From positions 2,277,402 through 2,341,401 of the forward strand of contig CM055828.1 in assembly GCA_029582265.1 (NCBI GenBank): 64,000 nt of DNA, in the 5' to 3' direction. Made by a program: the position numbers and the translations under genes. Within the stretch, counting starts at the first letter, position 1. The number at the start of each line of letters is the position of its first letter. The DNA comes from Zoroaster sp. YZ-2022. Lineage: Eukaryota; Echinodermata; Asteroidea; Forcipulatida; Zoroasteridae. The notes under the pieces were generated by a model that was not told the DNA's origin, did no database searches, and saw nothing but the letters and a program-made list of their open reading frames with translations. Positions 1 through 12,180 of this stretch are shown piece by piece.

Positions 1-54
1 TGCTAACACCAGAACTTGAGTCCGGTAAGCTAGACCGCTCGGCCACGACACTCC
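1..54 (-). repeat. tRNA-Leu(CAA)-like 5' part, cut by window edge (gene or SINE head)
   Basis: Read on the minus strand this begins GGAGTGTCGTGGCCGAGCGG, with a Pol III A-box (TGGCCGAGCGG) at 35-45. An anticodon arm follows: stem CCGGA/TCTGG around the 7-base loop CTCAAGT, giving anticodon CAA. This is the layout of the 5' half of tRNA-Leu. The variable arm, T arm and B-box would lie left of the window, so a true gene cannot be told from a tRNA-derived SINE. The first 25 bases closely resemble the head of the SINE at 48.4-48.8 kb, which favours a SINE of the same family. Confidence 0.6.
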
Positions 55-275
55 AACAGTGTCTTAATAAGAAATGGTCATTGCGAATCAAATTAAATAA
101 ATATACATTTGTACAGGAGCTAGTTTGTGAGCGACTTGAAATCAAGTTCAGAATCGGTCTTATTTAAGTTTCTTATTGTATTGAAAGTCCACCTTATTTT
201 GATGGTTGACAATGATCAATCCTTACCTTACACTATGAAGCTTCGTTTGCGGACACAATTCCATTTTCACAGACT

Positions 276-420
276 GACATGAAACTTACTTGGTGTAAAG
301 TTGATGATGGTATCAAATATCACATGAAATATTTCTGTCTGAGGTGTTACCGTTTTAGTACAAAATTAAAAGCTGAAACTATCACACATTGATTTTTATA
401 AATATTTCTTGATTGGTATA
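276..420 (-). repeat. Dispersed repeat family D, reversed partial copy
   Basis: This is a reversed copy of the commonest repeat in the window, called family D here. Forward copies run in this order: an ACCAACCTGTGAAAGTTTCA block, TGTGTCGTTAACGAGA, GCATTCAGATTTCTAATGTG, CTCAGACAAAAAT, ACTTTACACCAAGTTTCATG, then AATCTGTGATCAT. In this copy the reverse complements of the fifth and fourth blocks are clear (cttggtgtaaagttgatgat, then tctgtctgaggtg). The central part is missing, and a match to the AATCAAGA start block closes it near 415. Confidence 0.65.
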
Positions 421-1383
421 AAGTATGAATGCATGTAAAGACAATTTACCAAATATAACGAAGACATCATGTAATTATATCTAAGTGCTAAATTTGATTG
501 CTTAAAGGTGGTTGACGCAGTACGTAAAAGGTATCACTGTCAAATGTGCACTGAAAACAATATCAGCTATGAGGCTGTTAGCTACTATCCAATCAAACTG
601 CTGGATATTATTTTCATCTTTGATGGTTTCTGTCAAAAATCTAAGAAACTATCGGGGAATGATGACACAATGTGATTATTCTCATAAATTTATAATATTT
701 CTCAAAAAGGCAACCAAATAGGCAGAATTTAACAAAATTGCAACCTTAAAGAGGAACCAATCAACGCATTTCATACATCAATGGTTACTAAGCAACGCCA
801 GTTGAACAATTTGCAGGAGCAATCTTCTGAATGTTGGTTTGATCTAGGCCCGCAGAAAGTTGTTCCGAATCATACAATTAACCTGTCAAAAGATTGTGTG
901 TTATGATCACCAACACATACAAAACCGATCAATCAATTAATCTGATTCAAGCATCAAATGTGTACAAGCTCAATCTCATCAAAACATATAAAAGAGGACA
1001 TTTTCTGACCTATGAAGGAATCCAGATTCCCAAGAACGTCCGGACAAATCCGAGATCAAATCTATCTTAATTGTGGTTTTGGCATATAAATTAATTTGAG
1101 AAAAGAGGGGGAAAAGAAATAATGGTTGAACATCTGTCACAAGTTATGAAGCATGAAGCTATATAATTATTGTCCATAGTGCATGCACATTATAGGCCTA
1201 TGACCAATATACGTCATTGAAGCAACACAAATTCCAAAATGGTTTAAATAGTTAATAATTGGTGTGATTTGTGTCTTGTGTAATTATGAGTGCCGTTGAA
1301 TGTATGTCGATTCATCCCCATTCATTTCAAATGTCATAGATCAGCTTTTTAATTAACCGGGTTTAAACTTTCCCCTTATTTAA

Positions 1384-1594
1384 AGGGACAATATTGTCAC
1401 GATCAGAGCAGACTTTCAACAGGGCATGGAATCGGTGTCCTAGTAAGAAAAAGACAGTGACTGAAAATTGCTGGCTCATTTAGCCTATGCAGCAGCAACA
1501 GTATAATATTATGACCTTAACATGTGCGGTAGTATTTTCAGTCACTGAGTTAATCTAAAACTAGCACTCTGTTGATCATGAAGATATCTTCACT
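1384..1594 (+). mobile_element. TTAA-flanked MITE (family T), copy 1
   Basis: A 211-bp non-autonomous inverted-repeat element lies between TTAA at 1380-1383 and TTAA at 1595-1598. The left end reads AGGGACAATATTGTCACGAT, followed by a subterminal block (AACAGGGCATGGAATCGGTG) and TCCTAGT. The right end carries the matching inverted ACTAGCACTCTG and TTGATCATGA, but it has lost the GGGCATGGAATC block that copy 2 keeps in both arms. A TTAA target duplication is the hallmark of the piggyBac superfamily. No transposase is present. Confidence 0.8.
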
Positions 1595-1598
1595 TTAA

Positions 1599-4500
1599 TA
1601 TAAAGCAAATGTGATGGTGAATGGCAAATAGACAAGGTTTAGAAGATTTTGAAGATTCGAGTTAATTTTTCCCATTTCTCTGAAAAATAGCTTAAATATA
1701 GCCCAAATGACTTAGCTGAAATATGTCGAAGCTGAAAAGGAAAACAAAACACAAATCAAATTTTAGAGGGGGACAATTTTAAAGATGTTCAAAATGTTAT
1801 GGTATTCCAGAGTAAGTAATTGTAACATTAAACGGACAGTTTTACTTAGACCACAGAAAATCAAAGCTAAGCGCTTTTTCCACATTTTCTTATCCCATAA
1901 TTCAACTGTCTTTAATATAGGACTATGTCATTTATATTAAAGCCTCTTTGACTATTAAAATACCTAGAAAACCTACAATAACATTTAATGTCGTCTCCAC
2001 ATAGCCAATAAATAAAAAATAATGAAGATAGTTTAATCAATTTCCTTCTGCTTCTCAGAAACCCTGATTTGTTGGTGGCAGATATATTTACTCAGGTCTA
2101 CATATGAATATACGATAATACCATTATGTTTCATATTTCCATTTGGCGCATGGATATCTGTAACAAAGCCAGCATGCGTTTAGCATCGTGATTGTTAGTG
2201 CACTTCCTGTCTTCCAATCAAACTCACGCCATTTGGATTGAAACAACCCACGTTTGGTGGTGCTCAGTGGTTGATGCACAGTCAAGCAACCCTCCTGAGA
2301 TGAACTGCGCCATGACGGACCACGCTAGGGATAGTATAACCGAGTTTCATCAGGAATTATATATGACTTATAGATCCCTTGAACCAATATTGTGACCAAC
2401 AATCATCTGTGAAGAAGCCATTTATTTAGGTCCATTAATTATACAGATGTGAGTATGTACTTTAATATTCGTACTATCTAACGAAATCAAAACAGAGTTT
2501 CTGATCAACCAACGACGTGGTTTTTCACCAAACTGTTAACCAGCCTCAAGTATATAAAGTGAGTCCAATGTAGGAATACACTAATCAAATTATCACTGTT
2601 ATCTGTACGAAACTCCCGTTTGTTTGAGATAAACAAAGAGTGCATAATCCAATTGTCAGTAAATGATACAAAATTATTTTGGAGATTAATCATTCATATG
2701 AAGGCCTGGATTGCTTGCTTCCTTTACACTGAACAACTTTTTAGCAACTGAATGAAAACAAATTACAAGATAACGAGTTTCATCGATTTTCTGAGTCAAA
2801 CAACATTCTATTTTGATTTTTTGATTTTAAAAGAGGAAATGTTGTGAACATTTTTGTTGAAGTGCAATATTGTCCCCTTTCGCAATAACATGCCTGCGGT
2901 AAAAGTCACAAGAAATCATGTCCATGTCTTCAAACGACATGCAATTTCACTTAAGACTGCGATAAATATTGCATATCAAATTTTTACATTTGGACTTTCT
3001 TTTTTAAGTTGTTAATGATATCATAAGCCCTTCCAGACAACAGACCCTATAATCATTCCACACTAAGACAGTACCTTCATTACCAATTTTGACTTTCAGT
3101 AATATTTTGATCAACTTAAACACAGCCTGTAAGCAGACATCTAATCATTATCACTAATATTGATTATAATTATAGGAAAGTTCTAAACAACAGTATTTAC
3201 ATCTCTAAATCGAATGGTTCTTTAGCAACACTAAACAAAGCATAATTTTGTTTTGACTTTCTTGTATTGATTAATACAGCTCGTGATAGGCCTTGTTAAT
3301 CAACAAATTCCATATGCTATTATCTTCAAGACGATGGTCCGCCATCTTGTCGATGTAATTTGTTGGTTCCAAAGTAATAATTGTATATTTCGTTTGGTAA
3401 AATAACTGCTGGTATAATTATGATGATTATGTAAGATAATTTAGTAAGATACTGAAATTATTACAAATATAAATGAATTTACTTTTGAATCTGAGTGTCA
3501 TTTTAGAAATGCGTTCAGATTAGTCATATTTGTGTCGATTGATTCCCTTCTAAGATGTACAGTGCGATTCAGACTGACAAACTAATACAATTGCCTATGC
3601 GATCCAAACATAGGTCTGTATATTTTCCCTAATATCATGAAAGTATTTTTGTATTTGTAGATTCAGAAACGAAAAGTATGTATCCCCAAGCTCTGCTAAT
3701 TCGGGGAAACATCACTGGCAGTTCAGTTGATGAAAACGTGGATAACAACGGGTTAAAAGGAAGGTTTTGGTATCACCATGTAAACCGATCGATACGTCGA
3801 TTTGTGTAACCAACGGTTATTCTAAAAACCAACGTTATTCCAACTCATTCGAGATATTACATGATGCAACCGCAAACTTCTTCTTACAATTTTCCACAAT
3901 GCAAAACTTCAAATCATGCTTTATAACAACGGATACCATATAGGCCTACATGATGCTATTTTAACGAGGCGTTATTTCCAAAATTGTCAAATAAACTTCC
4001 ACTTTCTGAAAGATTTTCAAAAAGTAACTCATGAAATCTTCCGTGCAATGCATTCACAAATACTGGCAAGAGAGTTGTAATCGGTGAAGCGGCCGAATAG
4101 CCTACATAACGAAAAACAAATCTCATCAAACACGATAAAAAAAAAAGGTAAATAGTTTCATGAATGCAAAATGAAATGGTCCGTATACAACGTAAAAAGG
4201 ATGAATATTGAGTTATGCATTCTAGGCTAATGTTAATTAACGTTTATGGTAATAATGGAAGCATGGTCCACCAGGGCCCTCCAAAATACCGATACCGGGT
4301 AAAGGCGCGTCTAGACGGTACAGTTGGTGACACAGATCCCACCAAGATTCGCCACTGATGTGGTATTTGCGATCAAACTCCGTGTACAAAATGTTGCACA
4401 AAACGCCATGCCTAATGAGAATAGAGTTATATTTATTCCAAACTGATAATTTCTGATAATTCGAAGAAACTGGGCTTGTATTTGTAATAATCAAAGGGCA

Positions 4501-5549
4501 GGTGATATTTATGAAAAGATTAGAAAGCATGTATGTAAACATGATTAAATTAAGTTCTAACCCGTGTCAGGCTGTATGGTAATTGTACCATACTATTATT
4601 CAAATATTATCACCATTACCGAGACAATTTAACATTTCTGTAACAAAATTTCCATCAACAATATTCTCTGTGTCAGGACTAATCAGTGGCAAAAGGGTTT
4701 ACGTTTCCTAGGCGCGAGAAACAACAAATTAAGTCAACTGAACGTGACAATAAGCTCGTCGGTTCTCACTCCGCGAGAAGGGGCACCATTGATCTGCCTA
4801 TAATTGTAGGACAACTTAAGTTGGAAATGCGCATGAACATTTTAATATCACAAGACAAATACTATTCCACGATGATAGGCGGACTGTGCTTAGAGATGCG
4901 ACAATTAGAGACACGACTTCAAAGAATGGACAAGATTTATTATGTATAAACTTGTTAATAATTACCCTTATGTGAAAATCGTTCACTGAATAATTCCACA
5001 ACAACGATGGAATCTGACAATCTTTGTAGGTATATTGGATGAATTCTGTTCACTCTATACTTGCAATTTCATGCTCAAATAATGTATATGGTCTTTTGTA
5101 TTGTATAATATTACATTTGCAATAGTTTACATCATGGACAAGTAGCCAACTATTTCAGAACTAACGAATATGTAAATAAATCAATTTGTGAATATCTTAG
5201 CCAAGTATGTTTCCAATAATTACAAGAAGAGTGTTATATTTATTGTTTGACCGGGACTGAGTAGAACAGGAACAACTTACTTTCTTTTTTGGAATCATAA
5301 CAACCTTTACAAAAAAGTTACTTCAACTATAACAATTTGAATGGGGAGTCATTTATAATAGTGTGAACTTCTTTGAGTAGGCCAATGGTACCATGTTGTC
5401 TCTACAAACGAGACCGACTGGCTACAACTGTAGCCTACTAATGCGTTTTTGTCTTCTCGACATCCAACTTGCAGGTGATACAGTAGAGACACTTCTAGCA
5501 ATTTTTGGTAAACAAATCTTGATTTATGACAGTTTTCATTTCCCGAGGT
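1599..5549. other. Gene-free A+T-rich stretch
   Basis: I see no supported gene, RNA or clear mobile element here. The frames at 2192-2395, 4237-4542 (minus) and 4686-4949 are short, lack domains and look like chance. Near 3810-3840 a short phrase (accaacg..ttattc) occurs twice in tandem. Confidence 0.5.
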
Positions 5550-5960
5550 ATTAAAAGATTCCAGTCAGCGAAGGAGGGGATCATTGATCTCGACTGAAGA
5601 AGAAAAAAATGGTTGAGATATCTTTAATACTCCGGGAACGTTTTGGTTGTGTAAGCCTCTGGCGGCTAGCGTTGAGCCGTAGATATTCCCCGATCCACGG
5701 TGAATGTTGTTCACCCCGTAACAGTGAGGATTTGGCGGACATCTACCATCTCAAATCTACCGAGGCGATTTTGTTCTGTCCCCCGGAAAGGGATATTTCA
5801 TTCCAGATGAACGCTTGCAGGTGAACCCTTGTAGGCCAGAGAATGTCTTGAAGGGAAATTCATAAAACAAATTGAGACTGTCAGGATTTAAGATTTCCAC
5901 CAGTGCATTTGGCACCGTTGGCGGGGAAGCTCCCGGGTCAACGCCACCGGCTGACTCGGC
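5550..5960. other. CpG-rich block, possible regulatory element or unrecognised exon
   Basis: This block is visibly richer in G+C and CpG than its flanks. It is open in two frames: 71 codons on plus from 5609 and 81 on minus from 6002. Neither protein resembles a family I know, and neither is flanked by an obvious exon partner. It could be a conserved non-coding element, a decayed exon or old repeat DNA. Confidence 0.35.
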
Positions 5961-6850
5961 AAAGACGTTGCTGATCTTCTCGATTGAATACAAGAAAATC
6001 AATTAGCTAGTGATCTTATCTGAAGAATGGGAAAAGACTAACCTTGTCGAGTTGCTCATGTCAAAAAATATGATTCACTTAAGTGCCTAGTTTTCTTGCA
6101 AGAAATGTAATTTCCTTGCAGGGGGTTAAATCTTTTGTGCCAACGTGAAAAGAACCGCGTAGCGGTCTTTTGTTAGGCAGGGCCTGAAGAGAGAATCACC
6201 CGGTCACAGGTGGGGATTAGGCCTGCTGGAGGACTAAGGCACCATATCCGTATTCTTGAACCCATTTGACGTGTTTCTTACTGTGTTTCTTTACAAACCC
6301 TTTTTGCCGTCAAACAGCGAAACAAAAAGAATGGCACTTCAATACACATAAGAAAAATTTCGATTTATAAAAACTTCTAAAATATAAGTTGGCACGACCG
6401 ATAATTACGATAGAATTCGTGTTCACTGTTTCATCAGAGTGGTTCAGCGGTCCGATTAAATGAAGCTCATGACGACAATGTTTCTAGTTAAGAACTTAGT
6501 GACTAGCACACCAAAAAAGTGTTTTTGATTAATTAAGAACTTAACACAAGATATAAAGTTGTAAAACCCCTCAGGATATCACCATAAGTCGTCTTGTTAT
6601 GTATAACTCGTCATTCTTGAATATGGAATCGAAACAGCAAGAATGATACATTACAAGAACATAATACTTAAACATCAAATAAAGGTTAATGTAATTAGAC
6701 AAAATTCACACAAAAAGAACCTTCGTTCAATTTTATCAAATGGCATAGTATGTTTTACGTGTAATTTAACTCAACAATAAGTGACTAAAATAATCGAGTT
6801 TGTTTGAAATACCGGTAACATCGCTCTTGGGCAAAAACCATAGCGAAGTA
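5961..6850. other. Gene-free stretch
   Basis: A+T-rich sequence with no supported gene. The only local feature noticed is a short hairpin-like phrase (accgcgtagcggt) near 6153. Confidence 0.45.
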
Positions 6851-7096
6851 CACTGTAACAATGGTGTTTAGAATTTAAACACATTTCTAAACACTTAGCT
6901 TGTACTCACGTTTTTTCACATGTTTAGCCTCAAACATGTTTAAATTGTGTTTTTTCTGTGATGTGTGTTTGAATGTCAAAAAGCTAAGCACATTTAGCTT
7001 TGTATGTCACAAGAGGATGGCCGTTCAGCATTTAAACGCATTCCTAAACGCGTTTATTTTGTGCGTGTTGAAATTCTAAACACCATTTTTATAGTG
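6851..7096. mobile_element. TA-flanked MITE with 26-bp terminal inverted repeats (family C)
   Basis: A 246-bp element is flanked by TA at 6849-6850 and 7097-7098. The left terminus is CACTGTAACAATGGTGTTTA; the right terminus, inverted, is CACTATAAAAATGGTGTTTA. The 26-bp terminal repeats match at 24 positions. The interior is a patchwork of AAACAC, AGCTAAG and GTTTA sub-repeats in both directions. A TA duplication suggests a Tc1/mariner-type transposase acting in trans. The 64-codon frame from 7004 lies across the element and is not taken as a gene. Confidence 0.8.
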
Positions 7097-7722
7097 TATA
7101 GGGCAAAATTAAATCAAATTATTACCCATCTGGTTTATGTTTCTGCAACTCCAGATAATGTCAAGTTTTTCTCTCAAGAAATATTGTCATTAATTTAAAA
7201 AAAACAGTTTGCACTGGGTGTAGTTTATCCATGGTGACATTAAAAGCAATACACTTTTGGTAAACATGATGCAAGTAGGATCGATCTGAAGTTTTATACA
7301 TGGTGGAGGTACAACAGGAGTAAGATTTTCGGTATCTATCTCTTAGATAGGCCTATGAAATGTAATAAGTGTTGGTTCTGAGAAGAATTTGTGTTGAGAT
7401 AACTCGACGGTTCGATCAGTTTTAAGGAAAAAGACATTATGTACATGAAATAACTTGATGCTGAATAACACACTAAGTTGATAATCATTATTTTAAAACA
7501 ATTCTATAGAAATTTACATAAATAATAATTGTGTATAAGCTGTTTGTATCATGACAACTTTTCCACCAAAAATATAGGCCAAGTTCCGTCTGATTATTAA
7601 AGTAAGTCAACATATTTTTCTGATTCTCATAACTCATGATGATGCATGCACAGAGTAATACTTTACCAATAGCGCATATGAGACATTTTATGTATTTGGA
7701 TTGATTTGAATTGGCCCAATTA

Positions 7723-7812
7723 CTAGTGGTAGATCCAGGCAGGAAGGGGGTGGAGCCCCCTTTTTTGCCTTTACGGTGCCCCTGATTTTCTAGACCCTGG
7801 ATCCGTGCCTGG
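7723..7812. mobile_element. Short hAT-like inverted-repeat relic
   Basis: About 90 bp with ends AGTGGTAGATCCAGG (left) and, inverted, AGGCACGGATCCAGG (right), followed inward on both sides by G-rich or C-rich runs. GGATCCAGG-type termini are common in hAT-derived MITEs. I could not align an 8-bp target duplication, so this copy is old or its superfamily is uncertain. A 124-codon minus-strand frame from 7862 runs through it and is an accident of the repeat. Confidence 0.5.
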
Positions 7813-7950
7813 TAATAATATTCATGCGCCAAGAACACCACACTAGGCGGAAACCAGCCCAAGTGTATATTATTATAATGTCCATGGTGTTTTTCTCAAA
7901 TCTTTGGAAAGTCTAAATTTTGAAGCAGATTTATATTGAATTTCCTGAAT

Positions 7951-8051
7951 ATTACAACATGCCTCCCTCCCTTGTATTACAACATGCCTCCCTCCCTTGT
8001 ATTACAACATTCCTCCCTCCCTTGTATTACAACATGCCTCCCTCCCTTGTA
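7951..8051 (+). repeat. 25-bp minisatellite, four copies
   Basis: The unit attacaacatgcctccctcc + cttgt is repeated four times, with period exactly 25 and one T-for-G substitution in the third copy. The array begins inside the phrase gaatattacaac and ends at cttgtaaatg. Confidence 0.95.
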
Positions 8052-8729
8052 AATGCAATAGTCATGTCTTTCATGATTTCCTGACAACCCGCGCTAAAGC
8101 AAAATAAAGTTATATAAGCCTCAGAGGCCGATCTTAGTTACTGAACATTCTTTGACTAATGGACACGCAATATGTATAAGTATATTTATTTATAATAGAA
8201 TGTATTAGGTCAGAGTTCAACCATCGAGAGTGAAACATTCCCATGACTGACCTCCATATTTGAAGTCAACATCGTTATGTACCTAAAGTCCAAGTTGAAC
8301 TGAACAATCCGACAACTATACATGTGTTTTAAGAGTGCCGGTAACAATTACTGCAGGACATTTACCCCTAACTTTGTTCCAAATATTTCATGGGTCATAC
8401 GTTTTATACTTTAACTAACATGTAGTGTTATAACCATGTTATTAACCTTTGTCTGGTAGGTGTCTGGCTTTCGTATACAGCTATGTAATGTCTGTCTGTC
8501 CAAGTATTTTACATCAAGGAGAGGGAGAACAAGACTTCTTGAGTGAAAGATTATGATCCGTTCCCATGGTCTGATTAATGTTAAGAACGACAAAATAGCA
8601 GTTGCATTCGAATGACTTAGCCGTGATGATTGAATCAGTCATTATCTGATTATAACAAAGTTGCTCAAACATTCTGAATTAAAAGGAATCTTGAATTAAT
8701 GGGAACGTTGGTATTGGCAGAACTACTTC
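8052..8729. other. Gene-free stretch
   Basis: A+T-rich, with no gene, RNA or repeat recognised. Confidence 0.45.
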
Positions 8730-8880
8730 TAAGGGTAAGAAGTATTTGAATCAAGATATACTTTACAGCTTGTGTTGTTCAAGAGAAAAAAAAGTGAAAA
8801 TGCATTCAGATTTCTAATGTGGAATTTCCAAATTGTAAACTGTACATTATTTATCATTTCTTAAACAAAATTATTAATAA
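8730..8880 (+). repeat. Family D repeat, forward partial copy
   Basis: Contains the family D landmarks tttgaatcaagatata, cttgtgttgttcaagaga, gcattcagatttctaatgtg and catttcttaaac in the forward order. It lacks the ACTTTACACCAAG end. A reversed copy begins about 80 bp downstream, so the two face each other. Confidence 0.65.
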
Positions 8881-8959
8881 GGCATATTTGTGCACATTTT
8901 TGGAAAACCAATTATATTTTCCTTACCTTTAAAAGTGATATATATGATTGATATAACCA

Positions 8960-9130
8960 AATACAAATGGTTGAAATTTACTTGGTGTAAAGGTTACAAT
9001 GGTATCATTACTCCTTTAAGAAATATTTTAGTTTTAGGTGCTGACATTTGTTTGAGAAAAGTGAAAATTAATTACTGCCAATATGTTTATCCGAAGGAGT
9101 ACACTTTCCAAAACTCTACATTAGGGATGT
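8960..9130 (-). repeat. Family D repeat, reversed partial copy
   Basis: Reverse complement of the 3' part of family D: acttggtgtaaaggttacaatggtatca, then an ttttaggtgctgacatttg block corresponding to the CTCAGACAAAAAT / TGACAGCA region. The 80-codon frame 8890-9132 is made by this repeat and is not a gene. Confidence 0.6.
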
Positions 9131-10089
9131 AATGAATAGGACAAATCTTAATGCATTATTTACTTTCTTTTCTCGTTAAAGATGTATCGCCATGGTTTTT
9201 TTTCCCAGCAATTTACACTTTCATTGCTATTTTACTTGAGGAAGGAAAAACCAATTTAAATAAATCGTTGGAGCATGATTTATACTAAAGCCCTGATATG
9301 AATTAATGGTGGGTCACGTTATATATTAATTTTGAAATTGTTTTACTGTTAACCTAAACTTCTGACAACTATTTGTGGAATATCTCATTTCAAAGTTTTT
9401 TGTTTTTTTTCTTAAAGGACATTCTCAATCATCCAATTAAAACAAACATTTCCAGACATTGCCGGTAAAAAAAAGCGAAAAACACGGGTGATACTTCTGT
9501 AATGACAGAACGAAATAGGGGTCGAAAAAGCTTTTAAAAATCCCACTAGTCTGCTAGTGGATTAACACAATGACTGCTACATCTGCTAGGTTGGCTAGTT
9601 TGAGGGGATTGTGTTCACAAAATAGCAAAAACATCATCACAATTCAAACATAAAAATGTGGCTGACAGCCACAGGAAGTTCTTTGTCATGATAGAGAACA
9701 ACTTTGAGAAAGAACCTGCTAGGTTCGAAACGTAATGCCAATAACATTTATTTTGCATTTATATTACAGGTCCTTTAGGTTAGTAAACAGTTTGCAATAG
9801 CTAATTTTCTATTTATTTCACGGTATAAACTCGTTAGAATGTGTTTGTAAATGGTGGAACTAATTTTAAAGCTCTATTTTGAGACATTAAACTACATATG
9901 AAATTAAAACAATAACTGTTTTTTTAAATTATTAATACAAGCTCTTTGCATTGTTGTTTAATGACCTTTCAAAGGGCTACTAAAAACTATGGGACTAATG
10001 AACACGTTTTCAACGATGAAGCATTCTCTCTGCCCATAAAGAATAATAAAACTTTGAAGATGTCAATTAATTAAAAGTAACTAAATAGT
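9131..10089. other. Gene-free stretch
   Basis: No gene. It includes a small hairpin ccactag/ctagtgg at 9542-9559 and the hairpin-GAAACG motif listed separately. Confidence 0.45.
9713..9735 (+). repeat. Hairpin followed by GAAACG
   Basis: The sequence gaacctgctaggttcgaaacg forms a short stem (GAACCT/AGGTTC) followed directly by GAAACG. The same arrangement, with different stem bases, occurs at 21012 and 62680. The preceding phrase is tttgagaaa. Confidence 0.45.
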
Positions 10090-10310
10090 AGTGTAAAATG
10101 TACTTGGTGTTATGCTGATGATGTTATCAATCTTCTTTAGGCATTATTTTGTCGGAGGTGATGTCATTTAAAAAAATATATTATTGCTAATAAGTTTATC
10201 GAGAGAATAATCTTTCCTAAATTCCATATTAGAGTGCATACACAAAATATGAATGCATTTTCACAATTTTCCCATTAAAGACACAATTTAATAAGCTGAA
10301 AGGATTACAA
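10090..10310 (-). repeat. Family D repeat, reversed copy
   Basis: Shows, in reverse, the acttggtgt..gctgatgatgttatcaat block, gtcggaggtgatgtcattt, a degenerate middle, and tgaatgcattttcacaattttcccattaaagacacaa, the reverse of the TGTGTCGTTAACGAGAAAA..GCATTCA region. Confidence 0.7.
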
Positions 10311-10639
10311 CTTGGTCGTTTATATTGATTGAAAGAGAGTAAGCACACGCGTAAAAGCAGTTTTGCCAATTCCAAATGTTGCATACCCTCCCTTTAATAC
10401 ATATCTTATTTACAAAAATTACCGACAGAGGTCGCTGTTTGTCGTCACCACTGTTACCGTGTCACCATGAGCTTGTATCGGTCAGTTTGTGCATCAAAGG
10501 TAACTGTTGTAGCCATGCAATCCGTACATTTTCAAAAGCAAATCTATGCAGCCAAAGTGTAGGTTTCTAGAAACTGTATATATTGTCCTTGTACTTAAAG
10601 CCATTACTCACTTATCGTAAAATGTATGTAAATACATAC

Positions 10640-10935
10640 ATTATAAGAATTAAGATATATGTATACAGAAATTTAAAAACCAACCTGTGAATGTTTGAGT
10701 TGAGTTGCTAACAATTAAACAGAGAGAAATGCAATCAGGTATTAATTCCAACGTCTGTCTCTAGATGACAGAAATAAATTTTAGAATTTATTTCACTTAT
10801 TTTACTAAAATGTAAAAGCATCTGAGGTAGAAATCTTTCAACGTTGATCATCGATCATCAACTTACACTAAGTTTATTGTAAAATTGTGATAATTTATGT
10901 TTTTCAAGATTTATCAATAATGTATTGTTGTTACA
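10640..10935 (+). repeat. Family D repeat, forward, nearly full length
   Basis: Runs from ataagaattaagatatatg through aaccaacctgtgaatgttt, agagaaatgcaatcaggtat and gcatctgaggtagaaat to atcaacttacactaagttta and gtgataatttatgtttttc. All family D blocks are in order but heavily mutated. Confidence 0.7.
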
Positions 10936-11984
10936 GAAGATTAGAAAACATGTGAACATTTCGAATATTACCAATATTGTTTAGTAAACCCTGAAACAAT
11001 ACTATAACTTCGATAATGTAAGACAAATACCAATAGAAATGCATATTCTGTGTTTCACTTTTTCACATGTATTTTCCTTTTTAATCGATATATTGCACAA
11101 AGCCACCCATTATTTTATTCACTTAGGTATAATATCTCTCTATCCATGCCGCAGTCAAATTGTAAATATCTTGAAATGATTTCATTTATTTCAACTAAAG
11201 AAAATAGCAATTTAAATATTTAACCAAAACTGTCGAATTATCCGTACCGAATATTCATCTTTAAATAAAGAACTAGCTTTTGAAAACTGCTTACCAACCC
11301 CAAAACTTGTTTTATAAATGCAAAACAAAAATAGTAGCACCAAATTGGACTCGTATTTAGACTCTAACAGATTCTTTCTTTAAGGAAAACATAGAGGGTC
11401 TAAGTGTGAGGCCACCTTCTGTTATCTTTGCAAAATTAACCACAAAACTAGTGAACCTTTTCTGTGGTTCGAACAAATCAGACGGCTTGACGCAAGGCAG
11501 GCGGAAAGAAGGGTTTTGTTTGAATTAACAGCGCCCTCTTCGGAAAGTTAACATCCACGCTGGTCAGGCTGGTCAGGCTGGTCACGTGGTGTGGGGTGGG
11601 TGAGAATGGCGTACAGGAACTTCAATCGATCGCTTTGATTATTGTACGCTCAACAATGATCCTAATTTTCTGATCTCACCTTTTAATAAATATAAATATG
11701 CAAAATATTAATTTTAAGATATAAATCGAATTTAAGACGCAACCACATGTTTGGAATTCATGAACAATTTATCACAAAGGTAACTCTTCAAATCACATCA
11801 GTTGGTGATTCACTTTCCTCACGGTGTCATCCATTATTAAATGAATCTTTTTCTGATTATTATTACCGTGGCAACAGTCGTTACTTCCACACCTACCATT
11901 CACCTCAACCTACTTACTGTCCTCCCAGATAAATGTAATATCGCATCAAATGAAAAATAAATCAGAAAGTCGCACTTAGGTGTC
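10936..11984. other. Gene-free stretch
   Basis: A+T-rich. Contains the decamer above and a small ctggtcagg triplication at about 11560-11585. No supported gene. Confidence 0.45.
11530..11539 (-). promoter_or_regulatory. AGAGGGCGCT decamer (CTCF-core-like)
   Basis: Minus-strand AGAGGGCGCT inside TCCGAAGAGGGCGCT. Against the vertebrate CTCF consensus CCASYAGRKGGCRSY this 15-mer matches 12 positions. It is one of four exact decamers in the window. Binding is inference only. Confidence 0.35.
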
Positions 11985-12180
11985 AAAACGCGGAAACCAA
12001 ATACCGAGTCATATACAAGGTCCGTGAAGACTTCGAGTCGAGCGTGTTTGGCAAGGGCACTCAGGGGGAAGTCTCCAACATAAGTGCGGCATACCCAGGT
12101 GTGATTTTCCCGCCTGGAGCCGGCCCTGTTGACCGCCCAGCACAATCCATTCACCACCTTGGTTCGGGATTTTCTCAACA
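11985..12180. other. CpG-rich block
   Basis: About 200 bp of higher G+C and CpG with overlapping open frames on both strands: 93 codons on minus from 12181 and 67 on plus from 12044. Neither product is recognisable. Candidate cis-regulatory DNA or an unrecognised exon. Confidence 0.3.
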
